The translations under genes and the position numbers were made by a program. This document shows, piece after piece, positions 24,519 to 37,899 of a DNA stretch of 64,000 nt. The stretch is from NCBI GenBank assembly GCA_951230915.1, contig OX579637.1, forward strand, positions 24,862,001 to 24,926,000, written 5' to 3'. The notes beneath the pieces are model-generated. The model worked only from the letters and a program-made list of their open reading frames with translations. It did no database searches and was not told the origin of the DNA. The stretch's first letter is position 1, and each line of letters begins with the position of its first letter. Source of the stretch: Antitrichia curtipendula. Its lineage: Eukaryota; Streptophyta; Bryopsida; Hypnales; Leucodontaceae.

Positions 24519-25057
24519 AACACCATATTTATTAAAATAAAAGTTTTCCATTGAAATGAGAAGTAAATTAAAGAATTTGAAGAAAGGGTTTATTCCAATT
24601 TAAGTTGAGTCGAGCTAAATTGACATAAAACCTTTAAGATTTGATCAAAGATTTTATGTCAATTTAGGTCGACTCGACTTAAATTGGAATAAACCCTTTC
24701 AAATTTGACCTAATTTTGAAAAGTTTTGTGACAATTTAGTTTGAATCGACCAAAATTGACATAAACACTTTCAGATTTGATCTAATTTTGAAAGATTTTT
24801 TTGTAATTTAGGGTCAAGTTGAGCTAAATTGACAAAAACACTTTCAAATTTGACCTAATTTTGAAAGAGTTTATTGCAATTTAGATCGAATCGACCTAAT
24901 TTGCAATAAACCCTTTCAAAATTGCCCTAAAATTGAAATATTCTATATCAATTCACCTCAGAACTCTCATTTCAATGGAAATTGTTGATTTAGGTCGAGA
25001 TGAACATGATTTATTTTGAGAGGTCCTCAATCTCCCATTTCAATGAATATGGTGTTT
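24519..25057. mobile_element. Foldback MITE-like repeat with nested hairpins
   Basis: The ends read aacaccatatt (24519-24529) and its complement aatatggtgtt (25046-25056). Within, 24582-24630 pairs with 24652-24700 (49-bp arms, two mismatches, 21-bp spacer), a second palindrome lies at about 24866-24922, and ttccattgaaatgaga (24547) pairs with tctcatttcaatggaa (24967). No clean target duplication is visible. Confidence 0.7.
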
Positions 25058-25059
25058 TA

Positions 25060-26387
25060 TGCACATTCTGAAATTCATATCATTCCAACTGCAAATGCTA
25101 GACTCCATCAACTAGTGCAGCATTACTTCAAGCACCTCATGTCCGCGGTTGTGAGTACTAACGGCTGTGTGACAAAGCACCTTTCTACCTTGTAAGCTTC
25201 TACTTTGTGAATACAATATTCGGATAATCCTCATTGCAAGGCAAAAAGGCGTAGCACCTTCAGCAATTTCAGAAATGAAACTTAGGAAGAGGAACTGACC
25301 TTGTTATTCAAACTCTGTCCATTTCTCTTCATGGCTTGTGAACGCTAGAGGCAATCTCTGGAATTCCTAAAACAAAGAAAGAGAAGGAGCACACAGAAAA
25401 ACGTTTGTTAGACTGTATTCTTTATTGATTAATCCTTTGTCACAATATGAAATCTTCATGGAAGAGCACGTGATTTCCACCTGTGCATACATGACAGTGC
25501 TCAAAAGAGTTCATTGCTCCAGTAAGATATGAAGTTTGTTATGGAAAGGAAGGGAAACGCCGACCTTGTTGTTATGAACGCACTCAACGTTTGAAATTGA
25601 ACTATGCTATTGTGCATTTCAAAGTGTGAAACTCAGATTACAAATTGTCAGACCAACTGCTACACTTTTTCACTATTGCGTCTGCTAAGTATTAAAAAGA
25701 AGACTAAGTCCATCTTCAGGACTCACTGCATCATCACAAAGTTTAGAATCTACAGATTGACAATGAATATTGCATGGTTACTGTTATTTCATGGGTGCGT
25801 ACAATAATTTACAACTTATCGCATTGTTACGATGCACATGATTACTGCAAAAAATTGGTACTACTTTGTATTCAGTATTAACTATGTAACTTCTTTACAA
25901 TCATCACAAGTGCGCAAAAGATACAATTTATGCATGAAAATTTATTATCTTTGCTGTGCATTTTCTGTGTGTTGACATACACGAAAAATCCATGACAATA
26001 ATGTCACTGCCATTTGCATTGCAATAAAATTTATTAACTGGTATCAATGTTTAAAAAATTATTGTCAATGAAGATCACCAATCTAATTAACAATAACTTT
26101 TTACATCATTAAATTTCTTGAATTTTATTTACCATGACTTGATTAGTTGTATATAATTTAATGGCCATCAAATTCTAGCTTCAGTTGGATCCATTAGTAG
26201 GCCGCCAAGAAACTTGGAGACGTAGTGAAGGAACCACTTGACTGGAAATTGGTGAGAAGTGTGAGTGGGGAGATCTCTTTTATTTTGAAATCCATCCAGT
26301 GAGCACTCAAACGATATGGGATACTTAGAAAATGAGAGTTGCACCGCTCATTGTCGAAATGTAGGAATTGAGTTAAGACTAAAATTT
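25060..26387. other. CACTA internal region, no gene recognised
   Basis: AT-rich; only short ORFs of unlikely composition. Nothing else seen. Confidence 0.4.
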
Positions 26388-26718
26388 CAGACCTCATTTA
26401 GGCATAGTATATTAGCTTTTTGGAAAAAACTTCAAACTAAAAAAAGTTGGTAAATCAGGTTAAGTTTCATCTCTAAAAATCGGTTTGAGATTTCAAGCCT
26501 CCAATCAAAAATTATATCAGACAAATTTCAGAGAGGCGTTTGAAAGGAATTGTTTTTGACATTTTTAAACATCCTCGTTGAAACTTGTCCATAACTTTTG
26601 AGCGGAATATTGAAATGTCAAACGGATTTTTGGAAATGAAACTCAACTTAATTTTACAACTTGTTTTAGTTCAAAGTTTTTCTTAAATATTTATTCTACT
26701 ATGCCTAAATGAGGTCTG
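26388..26718. mobile_element. 331-bp foldback MITE-like repeat
   Basis: A perfect 22-bp inverted repeat (cagacctcatttaggcatag plus two bases, 26388-26409; complement at 26697-26718) bounds the unit. The pairing continues inward with mismatches (aaaaacttcaaactaaaa against its partner at 26650-26690). Flanks are AT-rich and may share attt as a short duplication. Confidence 0.7.
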
Positions 26719-26719
26719 A

Positions 26720-28833
26720 TTTTTTACTTTGAACACAATTCCTACTTTTCAATTGACTTAGTACTAAAATCGTGAAAGATAAAAAAATGCAATGCTAGTA
26801 CAATAACTATGCACAGACATGATGTTGTATGATTATTGCACTAATTTTATATGTCTAAAATAAGCGCTAATGTTGCACGATATTAGTCACCCATCGCTAA
26901 AACACTAAAGTCATACAGATTTTGTTACACATAGTTATCGTACAACTTCAACATTTCAAATTCAAATATGAATAACATGCTTGAACCACATTGTAGTCTT
27001 GAATGGAAATATTGTGTTGTAATAATATTTTTTAATGAACGAATGTAACATGAAAGCAATGCCCGACGATAATCGTACGATTACTAGTGACAATTTGTGA
27101 CAAAGGAACTTTGTGATGATGAAAAACACCTTGGCGCAGGTACTGCTAGGAACTAGACATGTAGCTCTTACTAACAGAATTATCTTTTACGTGGCACTCA
27201 ATGGCATCAATTTTCATCGTCTTTTGCCTACTGAGTTCAAAACAAACCTTTCTCTAGAAATTGATGGTCACTTTCACGGTTTCACCGACTGCTGCTCAGA
27301 ATGTAGTGCGCATTTTTGTACGACATAAAACTATGCAAGGTTGTTTTCACTTCCTCGAGGTTCAGATATCTTGAAAGAAAAAAAATTAAGTCAATTGTCC
27401 ACAGACACACATGAATAGAGAAGTGTGCATACATAAAGTTGATGTGCTTTTCCGAAGTAAAACAAAAATTGAACAGTAGGTGTCCTGCGTTGCACGAACA
27501 CGACAGGAGAAAACAAAATTCTTCCATTTTGCAATGCAAGAGTACATTCAATTGACACAAGCACATTCATGTGCACAACTATGAAGAAACATGCACAAGA
27601 TTCTTTTTAGCAAAAAAAGTAACACGCACACATGAATTGTGCAGTAGAACTAACTTTGTGAAGAAGCACAATACCTTTGAAAAGATGATCGGATATTTCA
27701 TACAACATAAAAGTCTTCCTCGTGCACTGGCGAGGGTCGGCTAAGGCTAGTGCATGGACAGAGCTCACTATGTCTTCAGGTTGAAGAACTAATACAGGCA
27801 AAGAGGTGCAGCGGTACTTTGAAATTTGAACAGGACTTGAAGAACATTTAACAATAGCAAAGTACTTTCTAACACAGTTCAGGCCCTACGGTAATTGCAA
27901 GACAAAACCAACTGAATTCTACCAAACAGCTGTGCAGCATCATTTTCTAGTGAACCTCCTGTGTCTTTGATTTTACCAGACATTGTTCAAGTAATGAGAC
28001 AAGACACCTTGCCGACCTTCTTGTTTTACCATAATTACAAAAATTTACTTGTGATGATGGCAATCACTGTGAGAAGACTTGTAACAACTTGCAAATCAGG
28101 AATTGTGGTTCTGATATGGTAATCGGTGAAATACAACATGTGCATACTTGACTAACCTGTGCAAGTCGATAGAGATATGGCGATCAATTTCCAGAATGCG
28201 GACATAAATGCTTATGCAAATAAGCTCCTCATGTGTTCCTTCCATGTTGTTGTCTTCTGTAGAAGAAGAGGTGGACGACTGTCTGTGGTGTCCTTCTCCA
28301 CTTCGTGCAATTCTGATCAGTTGTCTTTGTCCCACTTGTGCACTTGCGAAATTTCATGGGACCTTTGTACATGAAGGAGGTAAAACAGCTTCGCAATGCC
28401 AGAAGTCACTCCATTCGAGCTCACAACTATACAAAGCAACCATGTGATTCTGAAAGAACTCTGTGGACCGGGAGAATTGATGTAAGTAGCAGTCGTAGTT
28501 CGTGTTTAGCAAAGCTGAAAGGTGTCAACGTTATATAGTTTTACAAAGAACAACATGAAGTATCTGAATTACTGTCGTTGTTGCATATATCTCATGGAAA
28601 TCTATCATATCAAGACAAATGCAAATTAATTTCAGAGGAGGTGAAGGCGGCGGAATAAACTACAATGTCGCTCAAATATAATGGTCCGGACGGCCATGTC
28701 TGCTTGCAAAATGTGTCTGGAGTTATTGTGCTCAGTCGTCTCCTCCTTCAAAACTAGAAATAGCATTGCGTTCACTGTGTCGACAAATCCTCTGCTAGTG
28801 CAATTGGTTCCTAACAAGTGGCAAAGTTAGGGT
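26720..28833. other. CACTA internal region, no gene recognised
   Basis: AT-rich sequence upstream of the Transposase_24-like gene. No supported ORF, repeat or RNA gene. Confidence 0.4.
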
Positions 28834-31800
28834 TTGCATGCTGTGAAGGCACAGTTCCCTAGGCGGAGGTGGTCGACGAAAGCTGTGGATGATTGCTGCA
28901 GTTCATCATTGTTCCATTTTCCATTGAATTTGGTATCTGCTGTGTGCGTCCACTGTCCCAGCTTTATGATTCAGTTTCATTTCTGTTTGTGCTTGATGTG
29001 CACTGAAATGTTTCCTCATTGCTGTGCTATAGATACAAGTTTCAAAACTCCAAAGCACTGTTGGACGCGACTTTGGCGTTGTCCACAAGTAGACTTCCCA
29101 CTCCAACTCCTTCAGTGTCTAGCACAGACAACAGTCACCCGCGGCGGCTCAGGTGAGGTGGAGGAGGTTGAAGATGTAGAAGAAATCATATTGGAGGTCG
29201 AGGTCACTAGTTCTGCATATGCCAAATTGCAAGATTTCTTTGCACAACCCAACGTTGCGGACAAAACGCGTGAGCTTTGCAGTCGTGTTAGAAAAGACAA
29301 TCTTGTTGGAGAAGAGGAAATCGACTCGAAAGAAGAAGAGATGACCGTAGATGACAGTGACTCAGATTACCTTGTAAGCAGTACAATGTAGACGTCCTCA
29401 GTGGATTTGGACACATCGCTGGGTCCTGACGAAGTAGACAACGAGTACACACAGCAGCTGCAAAAAAAACAGGACATACACATTGAACGTGACGTCGTGA
29501 GACAAACGTTGAAAAGGTATGCCAATGCTGATGCTGGTGTTGAGCGCCAAGTAGGCGGAAAACGAAATAGACTCCACAAGAATAAAATGGTTCTCCAAAA
29601 AACGGTGACAAAGCGAGCAAGGCCAGAGTCTTCTCAAAAGAACCTTCAGGTATGACTGCATTTTTGGATTTGCTGTTGTACAGATGCTTCCGGATCACGT
29701 CACTGGGCAGGCACGTAGAAGTCTTTGGCATTTATGGATTGTTTAATTCTTCATTGATAAATTCAAGTGCAAATGGGCAAGACCTAAGTTAGAAGCCATT
29801 TGAATGGGAAAAAAGAGAAGTCGAGAACGGAGTAGACGATATATGTTTTGAAGAAGAGCAACGTCTACAGGTCCTTGACAATTGCACATTGGTTTGTCAT
29901 TTTTCGAAGTTTGTATCTGCGGCTGGCGTGCTCTGTTTCTCACCATGTTTGCTAGATTAGACTGGTAGGAAGAACACAAGTGAGCAAAGTCTTTGAATTC
30001 TATAGAGCAATGAAGAAGTTGTCATATTCAGGTCGTTCACGTTAAAAGAAATGGGTTGTTAATGAGTAAAATAATTTGTAGGCAAATTTGTTTTCCAGTA
30101 CATAGTTCGCAACATTTGTTTGTGTCATTAGAGTGGGTACTTTGAAACATCGCAGGACTCTCCATGATTAGGAAATGAAGGAAGCCTAAGGGATAAGATT
30201 TGGAGAAGTTGGAGGAAGTGAGCATTCACATTTTCTTTCAAATTGTTTTCTATTGGAACCGCATTATCAGTTTATTACAATATGTAATGTCAAAGAATAG
30301 CGTATTGAGGACATCAGTTGTTGCTGTCATAAACTCTGCACGTGGTAAATGATTTTTTGATGTGCACAGAGGGGTAGTTACTGTATTTTTTCTGGGAAAA
30401 TAAAAACTGAAGCTTCGTCTGCTTCATGAATGGTATGACTACTAGAATTCCTTATTGACATTGTTCAAAAAGCTTTAGGTATGTACATTTCATAATTTTT
30501 GGATGAAAGTAGTTTCTCTGTCTCTGTAGTTCTTCATTATAGGTATAGTGTTGGAGTCACTAGAGTCATGCATGTTAGGATCACGTGGTATACAATTCAG
30601 AGGAAGTAGAAGAGGTTCATGAGCTCTTGAATCTGTTGCCGTTTTTTGTATGCATTGTCTACGGCATGTAGAAAACACAGTACTGTGATTAATTGCGCGT
30701 TGTCAAGTTTTTTGTGAATTCTGCTGTAAAAAGTAATTTTGGTCTTGATCACAGGCTGGCCTTGAAGAAAATGAAGCGGTTGCGTGTTGTTTAAGTTCGA
30801 AGCTGAAGGACATTAACCCATGTTACTGAAGAAAGCGGTCTGCTCGTCTTGGATTGTTTGCTGTCTTTTAGTTGTCTTGGATTGAAGTTGTAGCCGCATT
30901 ACTCTTTGTGTAGTCCTTTTTTGAGAATGAATTGAGCAGTGTGAAAAGTAAGATTTCACTTTCATTGCATACGACGGCTACATGGAATGCCATTGCTACC
31001 CTTGGAGAATTTTGTGTGGTACACTAATTTCTGAGACTCATGGCAGGCCTACACGTCAACATTTTCATCTCAAGACAGACAACTTTAGGAAGAAGGGTTC
31101 GAGACATGGGGAATGGGTACAAAATCAAAAAAAAAAAAGAGCACAAAAGACAGAGGAGGATAGCAGCAAGGACCCAAGAGAAATGAAAAAGAAGCTGAGA
31201 GTCAAGTGCAACGAAGGCCTACTGCAAAGAACACATTGAAGAAGAAGCAGGCGGTGGACGAAGCTAGATGCATCGACATCTGCTCAATTACTGCTGAGGA
31301 AGTACCTGAACCGGAAGAGATGTTTGTCTTTCACAAAAGGAGTACCTTCTTCTACAAAGTTTGAAGAAGAAATCGTTAGGAGAAATTTCAGAGAAGGACA
31401 TACACGGTGAGACAAACCCGGTGGAAGTGGGTACTGAGGTTCACACTCCACTACTGCATGCAGGTGAGGTTTGCAGAACTTGATGCTACAATTGTTAGTT
31501 TTCAATGTCGTCATTGTGAATAGACAATTATTTGAAATATATGTCCAAATATAGGTAAGGACGAGCACGCGAAGGTCGAAGGCAAAGAAATGTACGTGCT
31601 TCTGCTTCAGCATGTTGGTAGAGTGTCTAGAATGGGTAGTTGGACACTTAGACTCACTGCATTTTTTAATGTTGGCACGTAACCACAATCAACAATTGCA
31701 ATTGTATTGTGAAGGCAGAGAAGTGGAAAAAATAACGCATGGGTCGATTTTCTTTCAGTAATACAAGTGTTTATTACAGTTGTCCACTTAGAAACGAAGA

Positions 31801-34290
31801 TGTTCTACAAGTAGTGTATGAGAAGCGTTATAAGACAATGTTTATTTTGTTGGTAAAGTTTAGCGCCTCAATGCACCTTTCAAGTGTAGAAGCGGAGGAG
31901 CTGCACTGCATTTGTATTGGAATTACACATTTCAATTGAATGTTAGTGCTTCATATAGGGACGTTTTTATTGTAGTGAGTTAGGTTCTGCTGATTTTGAC
32001 TACCATGTCAATGAGACCTGTATGTGGTGTAGGTGTTCCTTGCAGTTCCCGAGTCCACAGGTGATTGCAGCGCAAAGAAAGTGCAGTCTAGGAAATCGTC
32101 GGCGTTCATTCAGTTCTTGTTGAGGCAATCCAGTGTCGGGATGGGAGAACAATTGTCATTGCTAGGAGACATGGAAGAAGTTGGACTGAATCAGACTTTG
32201 GAGAAGAGAAAGCAACCTGAAGTGGGCGGACAAACAAGTATTGCAGCAAACTGTGGCGGATAGACGTTAAATAAAAATTTACCTCGCTTTAAACCAGCTG
32301 CCACTTCACCGACAACGGAGGAGGGTGACTTTGAATCTGATTTGCAGACATTGGAGAAGGTAATTAACATTACAAAAACCTACTTGTAGTGTCGACAGCG
32401 TAAGGCATGCAAAATGCATGCATTAGAGAGTGCCACTGTTTTTGCAAGTGAAGGGCAATCATGTCAATGCATATGCATACAATAATGTTTTAGTACTCTG
32501 TAATGTTGAAGATATTTATGGTGGGGTTGTTAAGACTGGTGACGAAATACAATTTTTTCTAATAACCGGAATTCTGTTTTGCAGAAGAAAGCTGTTTTTT
32601 TGCGGTATGCAGAACTCCATGAAGAAATCAGGCGGCAGAACATGTGCATTGAACTATCTAATGACATTGTAGCAAACACGCTTGAACAGAAGAAAAAAAA
32701 GGAGAGGTAGGACATTCCCAAGGAGCCAGAAGTGGAGGAATTTTTGGGGAACAGGAGGCTTTGCCTTCGGAAGAGAAGGCGTTTCAAAAATCACTTGTGA
32801 CAAAGGACAGTGCTTACGGAAGGAGCGCGTATGAAAGAAATTCCTCGTCGAGGACGACAAGCATTTTTCCTTTCAAAGCAATGGCGGAGGATGATAATTC
32901 ACAGCTAAGAGAAAGTGGACGAGAGTTCGTAGACCTTGAGGCTCACATATCCGAAGATGACGATTTTCAAAAAATTTAGCCTCGTTACGCACGCAGCATA
33001 GACGTCAAAGACAAGCATGTGATGACGGAGTCATAGGCTAGGACTCAGCAAAAGCGCAAGAGAGCTACAACGGAGTTGGCAATCCAGAAATGCCAGGCAG
33101 TAGGTCAGAAGCCGTATTACATATTTGTCAGTCCATCTGGAATGCCTTACGGTGATGGCATGTCCGCATGGAAAGCCGAGTTAAACAAACTCTGGTTTTG
33201 ATCCGTCCATTTGGGACATTAGACAGCAACCGCATTAGAAAATTCAAATCTTGGAAAAGAGACTGACTGATAATTTCGAATACAGTGGAACTATATCGGA
33301 TAAGTACCTCCTTCCATTACTTGGTCAAGGAGTGTCTACAAGGAGAAACAAACTGATAAATCGAATCAAGACTGGAAAAGCGGCACCTAGTGGAATGAAC
33401 GAAGACATTTGGCGAAGATTGGAATGAATAAGTGAAAGTCCTAATTTCAAGAGAAAGTCAGCGGCAATGCAGTATGCGAACTCATGCAGACAAAGTTTAG
33501 GAAAAACAAGTCCAGGTGGAGAAATAGGTGTGCGGGATTCCTTGAAGCAAACGTTGTGCAGGTCCCTGGACCCCGACAAAGTTCAAGCTGAGATGAGCCA
33601 AGATAAAGGGTATGCTGGGGTGAAGGAAAAGAAAAAGAAGTTAGCACTTCAGAAAAGTGAGGCGATCAATTGCAGAGGTAATAAAGAAGGGACGACGGTG
33701 AATTGGGAGGCATTTGAGGATGACTAGTTGGAGTATGTGGAGAACGGCTCACAGAGAAGAAAAACAAGCAGCCGTCCAGAGCTGGATAATCACTCGTGGA
33801 CGGAGCACATGTAGCTTCTGAAGAATTTGCAGGAAGAAATAAAGCAATTGAAAGGGAAATTGGAGGCCAACAATTCTCAGAAGACCTTAGACAATGCCGA
33901 AGTGCCAGTGCAATCATTGCATTAGACGATTGAATTTTTGTCAGCCTAAGCACGCGCAGATTACGGGAGAGCATTGTGAAAAGAAGTATATTGTGTGTTT
34001 GGACGGATTTGAAATCTATCATGGTATTGCAGGGCTTGTACTACTGATCAGTCTGTGCAAGGTACCAAAAGTTGGTGTAGTGGACATGCGGAGAGTTGGG
34101 ACATGAAGGTCTTCAAGTATTTTGGTGAGCAAGAAAAGATCTTCCGATGTGGTTGGTATATGTCAAAAAATGTAGTGTGGGCAATGGCTGTGGGCAACTA
34201 TTTTGGGCATGATGGATTGCTTTTGTTTGTAGAAGTTGAGCTCCGGGATTGGAGATGTGTAGCTAGAATGCAACCGTTTACATTACCTTG
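28834..34290 (+). pseudogene. Transposase_24-like (Ptta/En-Spm partner) gene, several exons
   Basis: Exon-like open stretches on plus lie at about 28834-29650, 30980-31240, 32030-32360, 32760-32980 and 33090-34290. The first encodes an acidic segment (EEVEDVEEIILEVEV) ending in a basic region and a gtatga donor. The last carries KPYYIFVSPSGMPYGDG, a coiled stretch with LLPLLGQGVSTRRNKLINRI, EDIWRRLE and YANSCRQSLGKTSPGG, which resemble the Transposase_24 domain of proteins that accompany plant CACTA transposases, then a coiled coil (LQEEIKQLKGKL) and a further domain. Several in-frame stops occur (29389, 33427, 33724 and others). It is divergent from TNP2. Exon limits are approximate and the family call rests on remembered motifs. 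Confidence 0.5.
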
Positions 34291-34299
34291 AAATGGAAT

Positions 34300-37200
34300 T
34301 GAATGACGGAGACAGAGTACAGGGATGCTGGTGGTACCAGAAAAATTGCAAAAAGACATTTGGGGTTGGCGCATCATGTACTGTGTGACTGTATGTAGCG
34401 TAGTCACTGGACTTTGTAGCAAAGTTTACAATGTGGTTGGGGTTTTCTTGTTCTGCAAATGATATAGTTGTAGGCATAAATAAGTGTTGTTGTTGAAGTG
34501 GACAATTACCGTTTTCAGTTAAACATATATGTGCACACACTTGTGAATAATGTGGCGGTGTAAGAACTGCTTCTAAAATAATAATTATTGTCTGATAACA
34601 ATGTACGTCAATTCATGAGGTTCTTTTTATTGAAGTGCAAGTGAAATGCAAATGCAATGAGTTTGTGGAAATGAAGTGATGCGATAAGAAAGTCGGGTAT
34701 GGTTCTGTAAGATTTCTTAGCTCTGAAATTGATTCATGTCATGGAAGAAGACGTGCGACTGCACTTAGAATGCAGGAAAGAGGATGTGACACTTAGTGGC
34801 GGGCTTAATTTACAAAAGTAAGGAAAAGGGAAAGAAAGAGTGGTCTGTGCACGACAGAAGGACATTCTCATGGCATGGAATTGTGCAATTCATGAATTCG
34901 TTGAGGTGTGAGGAGTGGAGAAGACAAAGAACAAAAGAGCCGGGCTGACCACTGTGGATAGATTTGTTTGAGGACGGTGTGTGGTTCAACATTCAGGAGA
35001 CTCTGAACTTCAGAGACATTGTGTGAAGGAAACGGTGACGAGTAACACAAATACAGAAGCGGAGTTGTAAATGCAATCCCGGACAGCTAATTTTGGTGAC
35101 TCACTGCATTGAAGTGTGAAGTGTGAATTGAAATTTTTTTAGCAGCTTAGATAAAGTACACTTCGAAGATTGAAAAAGTAGTGAAAATCAGTGTTGAATT
35201 AAAGTATGTTAGTACAATGTGTGTGCTGAGATCGGGATGATGACGGTGTTTGAGAATTTTAGAGACACATCCGGAATATTGTAGTCTTTACCATCACATT
35301 TTGTATGTCACAGGCATTGCAAGTGCGTCTTGTGGTGGAGAGCATGTGGATGACTTGAGAAATGAACAAGAGAAGGTATGTTGACACTTCTGTCCACGAT
35401 GGTGACAGTTCTTACAATGTCTATGCACTGAGGTATCCCTTCACTTCTTTGAATAATGCAAACAAATGGATTCCTTGGCTTGCTGAAGTCTTCTTCTTAT
35501 CTGTTTCTGGAAAGCTTCGTTGGTGATTCTTGATGATATAGAGAAATGGTCACTTCTCTGGTGCCCATGACGAGGTCCACTGTCATTTTATTATGTTCGA
35601 GATGATGACTCTTGGTACAGTAGTTTCAGAATTTCGTCGTGCTTTTGTCCGGAAATTTCAGCCCATGTCAGGAGTGCTCTCTACTGCTCTCATGCAGAAG
35701 TACCAATACAGTTTAACGATGTTCATATATATGGTGGCAGAAATTTTTAGTTGACCAGCAAGATTGGTCAAAGTAGTATGACTATTCATTATGCAGTACA
35801 TTTGATTCACACTTTAAACGCAAAGGAGACTACGGATGCTGCAGTGAAAGAATAGGTGTGTGTGACAGCGCTTTCCCTTTCAAAAGCTTCGGCACATCAA
35901 GTGTGCATTATAGATTGACTTCCTTCATTTTCTGGTCATGCAAATTGTGTCTTCAATTTCTATAAGTCTCTGTATATGCAATTGCATGCATTTGTGGTAC
36001 AGGGCAATGAACTTTGTGCATCAGAAAATGCTGAGATTGAAAAAATAATGTACTGCACTTACATGATAGGAAGTCCACAGTGTTGATGAAAAGCAAATGT
36101 ACATATCAATTGGAGCACCCTTGACAGACAAGAACTGAGAGTAATGTTCCTTCGCAACATTCTTTATGTTTCTGTTTTTTTCATTGAAATGAAAGGATTT
36201 CATCACTTTTGTTCTCAGTAGTTGTTATATGAGCACAAGCAGTGTCATTTCCACGTGGACTTATACTCTGAGAAATTGTTGGAATCATATAATGGCATGT
36301 CTTACTTCAATTTCACATTGACTTATTTGTAGCTGCTGGCAATGTCATGAAAACATGTTTGCAGTGACTGTAACAGAAGTGCAAAAGATGTACATGATGG
36401 AAAAAGGTTTCTCCTATGTAAGTAGTGAAGTCCTTCGTGTTCAAAGTGGCTGTCGCTAGACTTCTTATTGCATTCAACAATGTATGAAAAGAGGAAGATT
36501 ATACAAGGAGATGCGCACTGAAGAAGAAGCACTGGAAACGGCAGGAAGATGTGTCATTCAAGTCGTGAAAGAAATCGTAAAATTGTGAATACACAAACAC
36601 ATTTTGTGAAAACTTAGTGATTAGTGAAAGGAAATGGGATTTTGAAAAGTAATTATTGAAAGTAAAATTGAAAGCACTAACGTAATGTAAGCTATGTAGC
36701 ACAAAGTCTGCTGAGAAGGCGGATGAAGATGCCATAATTTTCTGGTGTTAATTACGAATACAAAAAATTAAGATAAACCTATCTTGGAAGCAAATTGCAC
36801 ATGCTGATCGATCGGTGAAAAAACACTGTTTGAAGGAATTCATATTATCGCCACTTGTCTCTTTGTGGTTGGAAAGCAGCTTCAAAATTCAATCTTCTAG
36901 CTCCAAATATAAATAGAACATTTGGATATGCAGCAGTATAACACTACCACATGCAATGGCGGCACTGAAAGACAAAGAAGAAAAAACCAACATGTAATCA
37001 ATAGAAAATCACCATGTAATCAACAAAACACTCTTGATTGAAGACCGGAACCAATTGTTCCGAACCCACAGAGGAACCAACATATTTTGTCTTGATTTTG
37101 TCTTAAAACGAATACCATTTCTCTTGTAGTGGGGGCTCCCATCGGCGAACCAAGTATTGAGTCTAGGATGGTGCAACTAGCTAAAGCAGCATCAGTAGTA

Positions 37201-37367
37201 ACTCCTCAGTCTTGTTTCTGAATCTTCTAGTCGATTTTTTGTTGCTTTCATATTTGTATACATCCGGCAGTACGCAGCGTATTGGATTTACCAAATGCTG
37301 TGTTGGAATGTAGGATGGAAATAGAGGCGCTCCACACATCGTCCACTACTACAGGGGGAGGGATCAC
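34300..37367. other. Non-coding stretch to the CACTA right end and beyond
   Basis: AT-rich sequence with only short ORFs. The likely CACTA right terminus (TAGTG) lies at 37127-37131. Nothing else is supported. Confidence 0.4.
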
Positions 37368-37898
37368 GTGTTGGTGCAGGGCTCTTCTGAATCCTTTTGT
37401 ATTGGCTGTGAAGAATGTACTAGGGCAACTATGGCCGGAGCATTTGATTGCGTACTAGCAAGTGTTTCATGTACGGGTGTTGGAGAATCTAATGCTCTTG
37501 AAGCTGTGAGTGAACAAGCCACAGTCAACATCGGTGACAAATCCACCGTCACCATTGCTGAAGAATCCACCGTTGACGTTGCTGAAGAATCCACCTTCGA
37601 TGCGGCTAATAAAGCCGTGGCTGAGGTCGTCACCATTGCTCCGCAGCCCCCTGTGGTTGAATCCGTTGCTAATGAAGCCATTGCTCCACAACCAACCGTG
37701 GTTGAAGCTGTTGCTGAAGACGTCCTCGTTGCTCCACAGCCCCTTGTGGTTGAAGCCGTTGCTGAGGATGTCATTGTTGCTCCACAGCTCCCCGTGGTTG
37801 AAGCCGTTGCTGATGAAGTTGTTGCTCCAGAGCTGTCGCAGCACAGGGTAGGTAAATTCTCCATTATAGTCACAAAAATTGCTCTAGAGTATAACTAA
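37368..37898 (+). CDS. Short ORF with Val/Glu/Ala/Pro repeats from a minisatellite
   Basis: The ORF of 176 codons contains about five diverged repeats of the type EAVAEDV-VAPQP-VV between residues 80 and 160, from a DNA repeat of about 45-48 bp (gttgctccacagcccc...). The complementary strand is also open over the same stretch (37364-37873), so openness alone is weak evidence. The end (CAGCACAGG before gtaggt) could be a splice donor. I do not recognise a family. It may be an exon of a host gene or simple repeat sequence. Confidence 0.3.
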   Translation: MLVQGSSESFCIGCEECTRATMAGAFDCVLASVSCTGVGESNALEAVSEQATVNIGDKSTVTIAEESTVDVAEESTFDAANKAVAEVVTIAPQPPVVESVANEAIAPQPTVVEAVAEDVLVAPQPLVVEAVAEDVIVAPQLPVVEAVADEVVAPELSQHRVGKFSIIVTKIALEYN

Positions 37899-37899
37899 G

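Larger units (their letters stand above)
2809..37131 (-). mobile_element. CACTA (En/Spm) element carrying nested insertions; ends tentative
   Basis: Two gene modules typical of plant CACTA elements lie head-to-head: a TNP2-type transposase on minus (2870-22160, split by insertions) and a Transposase_24-type partner on plus (28834-34290). The left end candidate is CACTATTTCAATG at 2809, 60 bases beyond the DUF4216 block. The right end candidate is the TAGTG at 37127-37131, whose complement reads CACTACAAGAGAAATGG, a typical CACTA start. The two ends share only CACTA, and no 3-bp duplication could be shown, so the limits are provisional. Without the MULE (13.9 kb) and copy E the element would be roughly 19 kb. 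Confidence 0.45.

Noticed and set aside
28096..28540. Short overlapping ORFs on both strands
   Set aside because: No motif, no codon bias and no continuity with the exons that follow.
37349..37366. CACTACTACAGGGGG as the start of another CACTA element
   Set aside because: No matching inverted end or 3-bp duplication was found, and the sequence runs into the minisatellite ORF.
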